10,658 bases of DNA from Paracoccaceae bacterium (lineage in GTDB: Bacteria; Pseudomonadota; Alphaproteobacteria; Rhodobacterales; Rhodobacteraceae): contig CABZJG010000050.1 of NCBI GenBank assembly GCA_902525995.1, positions 1-10,658 on the forward strand, in the 5' to 3' direction. Both the position numbers and the translations under genes were made by a program. Each line of letters opens with the position of its first letter. The stretch's first letter is position 1. The notes under the pieces are model-generated. The model was not told where the DNA came from. It saw only the letters and a list, made by a program, of their open reading frames with translations, and made no database searches. Shown here in pieces: positions 7,701-10,658 of the stretch.

Positions 7701-10254
7701 AGAGTTGAACAAGCGCATTCGCATTGCAGAAAAAATGCGGCGGCTTGAGAAAACCGATGTTTTGGAATTCAAAGACGGCACTGACAAAATTCTTGAGCTG
7801 CAAAAGGGTGACTGGATTGTGTTTCGGCAAAACAATCACGCCTTGGGCATTACAAATGGCACAAGAGCCAATGTGATTGGCGTGAATACAAAACGCGGCA
7901 GTTTTGATGTGCAAATCGGTTTTGGCGATGAGCGGCAAATCAAAACAATCGGGCTGAGTGATTTTAAATCCATTGAATATGGCTATGCGGTGACAACCGA
8001 CCGGATGCAGGGGTCCAAAGCCTCCAGCGTTCATGCGCATATCACACCAGGTCTGGATCACAGCCGGCTATATGTCATGGCAACTCGCCATGTTAATGAC
8101 GTGAAGTTCTATGTAGGGCAGGGTGAAGAGATCACGGCCAAACAGGCGCTTGAGAAAATAGCGATGAAACAAAGCCCTGCGCAAAGTGTGATGAACCCCG
8201 AATTTGGTTTCTCGATGCAAGAGAGCTTTACCCAGAGTTTTGAATCACAAGCGCAAAGCCCTGACGCGCGCAGCTCACAGGGCGCTTTGGGCCAATTTCT
8301 TGCAGCGCATACGGATAATAAATTCGCGCAAAATGCAGCTAAATTTGCAAGCTGGTTCTCAGGACATGAGGGTGAAAAACTCTTTGTCGAAGGCAGCGAT
8401 CTTAGAGCGCTTGGGGCTGTGATTGAAAGCAATAGCCTCCATCATGCGCAGCGCATGGCGGGCGATGAGCAGCAAGCGGTTGCGTCATTGCTTCGACTGG
8501 CAGCGCAGGTTGATCCATTGCCGAAAAAAGAGCGCCCTGCGCATTACCCTGCGCGCGCAGAAGAAAACGCACGGCTCTGGACGGGCTGCGGCGTGGATGA
8601 TCCTGTATTGCCGCATGCGCGCGTTCTTTCCCGTGCATTGAGCATTGCAGAGCATAAAGGGGATACTCAAAACGTAGATCATTTGAAAACAGCTTTGGAG
8701 CTTGTGGCGGTTCAAGCCATTGAAGCGCGCGAAGAGGGCCGCTATGACGCCCTGCTTGAACAAGCTTCAAAACCCGTTCAGACCAGCCTTGATCATCTGG
8801 TTCAAAGTTCTGAGGCAAGCGCTTCCGTTCAGCGTAAAGCGCCAAGACGCTCGCCGCCGCGCGCTTATAGTATGTTTGATATGCCATATGATTGGAGCCT
8901 GGATCGCGAAACCCGCTCTGCGCTGCGCATTATGAAAAAGCAGCTTTCCCCAAGTTCCGTAAAGCGTGCAGTGCGCAACATCGATGCGTTTCAGGCAACA
9001 CAAAAAGACATGCAGCTTGCAACGGGGCAAGCGGCAAGGAGTGATACTATGAATGTTGAAGAACAAGCGCTCATGGAGCCGAAGGTGGCCACAAGCACTT
9101 CGGAGCGTATGAATGCTATGAATGCGTTTTTGGGTGGTAAAATTACCGAGGATGACTTCACCAAAAAGCTTGGTGTTGGGCGTTTGGATTATGTGACGGA
9201 TGTTGATTTTAACGGTGAGGTATTAGACGCTTATTCAGATGGCAAGATAAGCGAAGCGCTGTTTAATAAAATATTAGAACTCGACGTGCCAGAGCCTAAG
9301 GGGGCAGAAAAGCAGGTACAAGAAAACTTTAATAAACCGCCTGTTTTTGACACAGAAGAAATCGCACGGGTGATGCGGAGCAATGTGGTTCCCGAGGATA
9401 ATTCGCGTAAAGCGGCGATTTCTCTGGCGGCTCTTATTCGCCAAAGTGACGGATTTAACGACAACCTGAAGTCAAAAGATCTCATTGAAAGCGTCTATAA
9501 AGTGCTCGATGCGGTTAATCGTCTTTCCTTGCCAGAGAGTGAGGCGCGTAAAGCCTTTGCCAAAGCCTCAGCTGATTTACGTCACGAGCGCGACATCATG
9601 CGCAAAGAACTTGTTGAAGTAGATGCGTGCGAAGAAATTATTGATACCTTTATTATTGATGGCAAAATTCTGGGCTATGACCCTAGAGACGAAGATGGCC
9701 GTGCCAGAAAGGTCATTAACAAGCTGCAAGACCAGCTGCGCGAGGGGCTACCCGAAAGCCCTTGGGTTACGCCAACTGAAGCAGATAAGCTCGCCGCAAA
9801 ACTGCACTATTCAGAGTCTGAATATCTTGAAGCTGTCGATCCGGATAAAACAGTCCGCAAGGCCCTTATTAAAGCGATTGCTTATAATAAAGCGGCTCCC
9901 GTGGAAGAGATATTCAAACAGCGGGGTGCCGTGTTGGATATTCTGAACGCAGGTGGATTATCAGAAGAGCCAGACGGAACAAAGCAGCTTGCGAAAGAGT
10001 ATGACCTTCGTGTCAAACTTGCCAGCTTCTTTGAGGTCAATGAGATCGTCGCCATGGCCGATGAAAAGCAGGACTTGCCAAACAGCCTCAAAGATAAGCT
10101 CTCACTGCAGCGCGAGGATCTTGCAGGCTTAGTTCAGAACATCGCAGGCGGCGCTCGATATGACAAATTACCTTCCTTGAAAGAATTGCGCCTCAGAAAC
10201 AGGTGGGTGGCTCAAAGTCTGGATCAATCACCGGGCATGGATATGGGGTGGTAG
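1060..10254 (+). CDS. Giant MobA/MobL-type relaxase with four helicase modules (3064 aa)
   Basis: This is a conjugative relaxase-helicase: it should nick oriT, bond covalently to the 5' end through a tyrosine, and unwind the transferred strand. Residues 1 to about 215 form a MobA/MobL domain that opens MAVYYFDVKNISR, with AAAAYR giving Tyr25 as likely nucleophile and HSKEGNPHIH (145-154) as metal-binding histidines. Four SF1 RecD/TraI-like helicase modules follow at about 358-725, 921-1270, 1428-1795 and 1991-2360. Only the first and fourth keep ATPase motifs. About 700 mostly helical residues of no recognised family end the protein. TraA of Ti plasmids, the closest well-known architecture, has one helicase and is roughly a third as long. 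I chose ATG 1060 over ATG 1042 because family members begin MAxYxF and this puts the tyrosine at position 25. Neither start has a good ribosome binding site. The frame has no interruption, so the dead modules are probably retained for a purpose. Confidence 0.93.
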   Translation: MAVYYFDVKNISRNGAGSAVAAAAYRHGTSMKNKIDGITKNYSGKEKEVTHKEVMVPSGAPDWVRVAYGLENEGGLDATGVSEKLWNDLEERELRSNRRATAVVAKSFTMALPIELSHDQQIALGRDFLERALCERGAIVDWVVHSKEGNPHIHAMASTRILEEGGFGLKSRVLFDRSTLHNLRFSWAEIANHHLSMAGLDVRIDHRTLVDQGIELKPVSFSEDVARGVEKGGEVYRIKQRSKEARLFNEQYLMEHPEHALVLMSSVNPVFCEDDLKGEIMKRVGLVSSTQVEAMVDVALESSSAVRLGRVDALDRALYTTKSLVEMEQKMLVQARELVGSKLASSDYDGVVPLLDKSLSAEQRQAVEAMISPSRLTAVTGYAGSGKSYAFREAARVWHQRGFKVLGAAISGKGTEELSEIKSISLGTLAQWEARWDRGDVPPEGRFVMFVDEAGMVGASVWSRIQERVHAMGGKLIVGGDAAQLQPVADVSAFSQVVEAVGDVKVGQIRRQLKPEDRRASWLLAQGGRSNFAGAFKIYRDQGAINIVEERGDAIAHLAQDYWGGAAHSDRLALAFLNADVHALNAAIRDEGKRRGVISEEGEIEFSIGRKAVLPLAKGDRVRFVRPWKEVSVTKGSFASVVAVGEATIVLSVDGGGAISLPAEKADFLRYGFATTIHKSQGMTVKGDVSVLLSSHLNRHLLYVAMSRHTESLRLYAPSEDLGKVSSLVNQALRSDELSIGDREQDGAHGYPRFGAASVVSDIAQRADMGPAAPAHRIDLAGDAHLLRVGSRVAGLLRAEWRAGDAMLADDPRGYVSDPLKVVDDLLSEGSVLRASDVASQLSAVVNNPDVFLRLYAQAMSHPDLVVLDEFGLQGEGRVYTSRARFDLEAGLMDRAVALACRQAGTHLSDAAVDHKILDLGLSEAQGQALKYALWPGRIGLLDAERSGDLLDVYQALHELSVEQGARSIVIGHPVRGFASELEAHMNVDRLNVYQLSQQVRERALKLTDRDVLIVSDASSLPAEDIDVLLSVGEQTGAKLLLQRDAQAEGRGAIWRHLSARLPVSVIEDMQAPAESKWSELRSALRGAGDPAQIFNALYQSGSLHGADTQSMRIEEFAMRYVEDRSVDKVGFATSHAARHDLNTAIADMLVEQLGSDDTRRIDISGDRSLLLHVGGQVVVAKSDKTLGVDAGTRARVVGLGEGFVEIAVQERILKLTDLQAGILDHAYVVHSGDNIGQRVKNSHVYITPGASREALRNILSSHTEDIDVSIPVAADRAGSFFETVLGRHERAGVLDYGFDPSKALLAAAEAYRAPSAQADKPMRSEDREALALTHDFYRAKPDFFAEAFVRRQNRFSEQDLRLEVTRVFKDASDTFDRDSFVRSVLSAPCVVEVGVDVESGHALYSTHSQISSEADLITKSLGLAGSKVSSDQLDLALPADSDVLALMNMRRLGLVELAGGDRARVLGSAADRWKAEGTKVIGVSLSKRGAQRLGEDLGIEALTFAALEAAWARGGYPKDDNFVLVFDEAGQAEASVWRSLVSKTESLGGKLVAVRDQTSMSPIGSLDIFKALRREIGAHHVGQRFAQELADERHASSSLLEGHGPAAEALALYNAKGRVRFAAREDSARSAIARSYWSHGAAAESLIFVGSNAAVRQITQDVRAAGLANGHLSNEVSYGRFSLAVNDRVRFTKADSALGISLGSTARVTSLSTDQITLHLAGAGANSAEVVLPASKLESITHDYAQSVHAGAARVVDHSYVMAAKFMDNELFATALSRHRKSVQLHVPQTAFRDYTRLEHAISHSNALDDILDKAAGSQVSAVSDPDILSARNDRIAQSLPANTQGGMDAHILDIGSHFAGLLGLQFEDGMAIYAAHDPRGYGDNPYRVVEDLLNERSVIRARDVATELAKVIHEPTTFTRSFAQAMSHPDLVLLASEDIEGRGRVYSSGAHIEREMRLVDQLVSISASKSEFMARERILRKATQTKYGPMSPDQERALRFAASDTRAAMITGVAGSGKSAVLKGVHDVYADQGWQVLGVALSASAAKGLEKNSDIKSYSLAGLEAGLKSGRIALNSKSLLVVDEAAMLSAQNYEGVLNAALSSGASLRLVGDGGQIQPYGPGGMWRAFEARIGSVVLDRVWRQADPADQRATVDLMHGGDRARAALDHYAAKGAIVAAGENGDNHFLETVRGYIYDRSADKVVLAHSNAAVAELNKRIRIAEKMRRLEKTDVLEFKDGTDKILELQKGDWIVFRQNNHALGITNGTRANVIGVNTKRGSFDVQIGFGDERQIKTIGLSDFKSIEYGYAVTTDRMQGSKASSVHAHITPGLDHSRLYVMATRHVNDVKFYVGQGEEITAKQALEKIAMKQSPAQSVMNPEFGFSMQESFTQSFESQAQSPDARSSQGALGQFLAAHTDNKFAQNAAKFASWFSGHEGEKLFVEGSDLRALGAVIESNSLHHAQRMAGDEQQAVASLLRLAAQVDPLPKKERPAHYPARAEENARLWTGCGVDDPVLPHARVLSRALSIAEHKGDTQNVDHLKTALELVAVQAIEAREEGRYDALLEQASKPVQTSLDHLVQSSEASASVQRKAPRRSPPRAYSMFDMPYDWSLDRETRSALRIMKKQLSPSSVKRAVRNIDAFQATQKDMQLATGQAARSDTMNVEEQALMEPKVATSTSERMNAMNAFLGGKITEDDFTKKLGVGRLDYVTDVDFNGEVLDAYSDGKISEALFNKILELDVPEPKGAEKQVQENFNKPPVFDTEEIARVMRSNVVPEDNSRKAAISLAALIRQSDGFNDNLKSKDLIESVYKVLDAVNRLSLPESEARKAFAKASADLRHERDIMRKELVEVDACEEIIDTFIIDGKILGYDPRDEDGRARKVINKLQDQLREGLPESPWVTPTEADKLAAKLHYSESEYLEAVDPDKTVRKALIKAIAYNKAAPVEEIFKQRGAVLDILNAGGLSEEPDGTKQLAKEYDLRVKLASFFEVNEIVAMADEKQDLPNSLKDKLSLQREDLAGLVQNIAGGARYDKLPSLKELRLRNRWVAQSLDQSPGMDMGW
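2131..3235 (+). other. Helicase module 1, motifs intact
   Basis: Residues about 358-725. The Q motif is LSAEQ (Gln363), Walker A is GYAGSGKS with Lys387, Walker B is FVDEAG (Asp452, Glu453), motif III is GDAAQLQP (480-487), motif V is TIHKSQG (Gln681) and motif VI is YVAMSRH (Arg708). This matches an active RecD/TraI-type SF1 helicase, probably translocating 5'-3' on the nicked strand. It is preceded by a helical module (from about 1861) typical of the TraA linker. Confidence 0.9.
3820..4869 (+). other. Helicase module 2, degenerate
   Basis: Residues about 921-1270. The fold signature is kept but chemistry is lost. By alignment to module 4, Walker A is replaced by DAERSGDL (943-950, Asp949 at the lysine position), Walker B DE becomes DA (1017-1018), the motif III GDGGQIQP region becomes LQRDAQAE, and the motif VI arginine aligns with Ser1262. 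Kinship to module 4 shows in VDKVGFATSHAARHDLN against ADKVVLAHSNAAVAELN, and in a shared ITPG. It cannot plausibly hydrolyse ATP. A ssDNA-binding or structural role, as for the vestigial helicase of F TraI, is inference. Confidence 0.8.
5341..6444 (+). other. Helicase module 3, degenerate
   Basis: Residues about 1428-1795. By alignment to module 1, Walker A is ELAGGDRA (1457-1464, Arg1463 at the lysine position). Walker B DEAG (from Asp1528) is intact and followed by the shared ASVW. The motif III glutamine is lost (RDQTSMSP), motif V HKSQG becomes HAGAA (from His1750), and motif VI keeps ALSRH with Arg1779. It retains more of the ancestral residues than module 2 but should not be an active ATPase. 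Confidence 0.8.
7030..8139 (+). other. Helicase module 4, motifs largely intact
   Basis: Residues about 1991-2360. The Q motif is MSPDQ (Gln1996), Walker A is GVAGSGKS (Lys2020), Walker B is VVDEAAM (Asp2085), motif III is GDGGQIQP (2113-2120), motif V is the divergent TTDRMQG, and motif VI is YVMATRH (Arg2343). The Walker A, Walker B, motif III and motif VI residues needed for ATP hydrolysis are present. With module 1, it gives the protein two probable motors about 1630 residues apart. Confidence 0.87.
9036..9051 (+). promoter_or_regulatory. Internal ribosome binding site and in-frame ATG
   Basis: AAGGAGTGAT (9036-9045) lacks one G of a perfect anti-SD complement. Measured from AAGGAG (9036-9041), it is spaced 7 bases from ATG 9049, which is codon 2664 of the relaxase and in the same frame. 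It is a far better initiation site than anything before the relaxase start itself. Confidence 0.65.
9049..10254 (+). CDS. Possible separately translated C-terminal protein (401 aa)
   Basis: If the internal site is used, it gives a 401-residue protein starting MNVEEQALMEPK, identical to relaxase residues 2664-3064. I recognise no family. It is charged and predicted mostly helical, contains three GKI motifs near its start (9136, 9241, 9661), and ends with a basic patch (LKELRLRNRW) before a short tail. Precedents for in-frame internal products of relaxase genes are TraI* of F and RepB' primase within RSF1010 mobA. A C-terminal basic stretch also recalls type IV secretion signals of relaxases. 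Both the separate expression and the secretion role are inference. The same residues certainly form the end of the full-length protein. Confidence 0.45.
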   Translation: MNVEEQALMEPKVATSTSERMNAMNAFLGGKITEDDFTKKLGVGRLDYVTDVDFNGEVLDAYSDGKISEALFNKILELDVPEPKGAEKQVQENFNKPPVFDTEEIARVMRSNVVPEDNSRKAAISLAALIRQSDGFNDNLKSKDLIESVYKVLDAVNRLSLPESEARKAFAKASADLRHERDIMRKELVEVDACEEIIDTFIIDGKILGYDPRDEDGRARKVINKLQDQLREGLPESPWVTPTEADKLAAKLHYSESEYLEAVDPDKTVRKALIKAIAYNKAAPVEEIFKQRGAVLDILNAGGLSEEPDGTKQLAKEYDLRVKLASFFEVNEIVAMADEKQDLPNSLKDKLSLQREDLAGLVQNIAGGARYDKLPSLKELRLRNRWVAQSLDQSPGMDMGW

Positions 10255-10276
10255 CAATTTAAAAAGGCCCAACAAA

Positions 10277-10282
10277 GTGAGG
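10277..10282 (+). promoter_or_regulatory. Ribosome binding site for the downstream gene
   Basis: GTGAGG lies 7 bases before ATG 10290 and fixes that start. There is no terminator between the relaxase stop (10252-10254) and here, so the two genes are probably co-transcribed. Confidence 0.7.
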
Positions 10283-10289
10283 TTTTTGA

Positions 10290-10658
10290 ATGTACTGCAT
10301 TGATCAAAATACGTTTGAACCTGAGAGCGCCGAAGGCCAATCCATTTTGGCGGCTGCTTGGGAAGCTAAAAAGAGGGCCGATTGCCTTTGCAAAACACCG
10401 CCGCCGCAGATGTATATTGCGTGTGTTGGCGGCAGCTACATTGTCAAGAGGATGCCAGATAGCGGCCCGAGCCATGCACTCACCTGCGAAAGTTATACTG
10501 CGCCCGAGTTTTTGAGCGGCATGGGCCAGCTTGAGCGCGCTGTGCGCACGGATGATGACAAAACAACAAAAACGCTGGCTGTGAATTTTTCGCTATCGAT
10601 AAGAGGCGCTGGTGCTGCGCCTACGCCAAGTGAGGCCTCCGAGCCCCGCGATATTATT
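10290..10658 (+). CDS. DUF1173-like protein, N-terminal 123 residues (runs off the right edge)
   Basis: An open frame of exactly 123 codons reaches the window end without a stop, so the gene is partial. The pattern RADCLCKT, MYIACVGGSYIVKRMPDSG, then a histidine and cysteine, LSGMGQ and a later LAVNFSLS matches what I remember of the DUF1173 family, found on plasmids and mobile elements of proteobacteria. Its function is unknown. Cys32, Cys34, His62 and Cys66 could form a zinc site, which is inference. It sits 35 bases after the relaxase with its own good SD, which suggests a shared operon and a role connected with transfer or plasmid maintenance. Family assignment is from memory of motifs and not from a search. 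Confidence 0.75.
   Translation, partial: MYCIDQNTFEPESAEGQSILAAAWEAKKRADCLCKTPPPQMYIACVGGSYIVKRMPDSGPSHALTCESYTAPEFLSGMGQLERAVRTDDDKTTKTLAVNFSLSIRGAGAAPTPSEASEPRDII

Larger units (their letters stand above)
1789..8160 (+). repeat. Tandem duplication of a two-helicase unit within the relaxase
   Basis: Unit 1 spans about 1789-5029 and unit 2 about 5050-8160. Equivalent landmarks repeat at a near-constant offset: Walker B Asp of modules 1 and 3 (2413 and 5641, 1076 codons), Walker B Asp of modules 2 and 4 (4108 and 7312, 1068 codons), and the DAH(L/I)L segment before modules 2 and 4 (3406 and 6607, 1067 codons). Each helicase is preceded by its own helical linker module. The linkers of modules 2 and 4 share the identical decapeptide AQAMSHPDLV plus DPRGY. 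The DNA of the two units differs at many synonymous sites, so the duplication is old. Confidence 0.8.

Noticed and set aside
7384..8061. 225-residue frame on the - strand
   Set aside because: It lies wholly opposite helicase module 4, whose motifs prove the + strand frame; it is a shadow of that coding sequence.

Overview
The window looks like part of a mobilisable or conjugative plasmid, or an integrative conjugative element, from an alphaproteobacterium. Three things suggest this: the relaxase belongs to the MobA/MobL (MobQ, TraA-Ti-like) type, an apparent DUF1173 gene follows it, and the overall base composition is moderately GC-rich. The host genus cannot be named from the sequence.

The left kilobase (1-1059) is mostly non-coding and rich in inverted repeats. 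It holds a nested dyad (112-149), a rho-independent terminator (154-177), a 23-bp near-perfect inverted repeat whose arms (173-195 and 300-322) enclose two small hairpins with identical TAAA loops, and a third hairpin of the same 6-4-6 geometry (364-379). A short unrecognised gene follows (about 425-675). It appears frameshifted and ends just before a strong terminator (706-739). A T-rich leader (740-1059) then precedes the main gene.

The main gene (1060-10254) is one uninterrupted frame of 3064 codons. It encodes an unusually large relaxase. The N-terminus is a MobA/MobL nicking domain with Tyr25 and an H-x6-H-x-H metal motif. Four RecD/TraI-like SF1 helicase modules follow. Modules 1 and 4 keep the ATPase motifs. 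Modules 2 and 3 have lost Walker A and other catalytic residues. Module 1 resembles 3 and module 2 resembles 4, with a period of about 1070 residues, so the protein looks like a tandem duplication of a two-helicase unit followed by complementary decay: active, dead, dead, active. A helical C-terminal region of about 700 residues follows. It contains an in-frame ATG (9049) behind an excellent Shine-Dalgarno sequence, which could yield a separate 401-residue C-terminal protein, as in TraI* of F or RepB' inside RSF1010 mobA.

Thirty-five bases later, with no terminator between, a DUF1173-like gene begins (10290) and runs off the right edge, probably in the same operon. The likely job of the locus is DNA processing for conjugative transfer: nicking at an oriT, possibly among the upstream inverted repeats, followed by unwinding and transfer of the strand.
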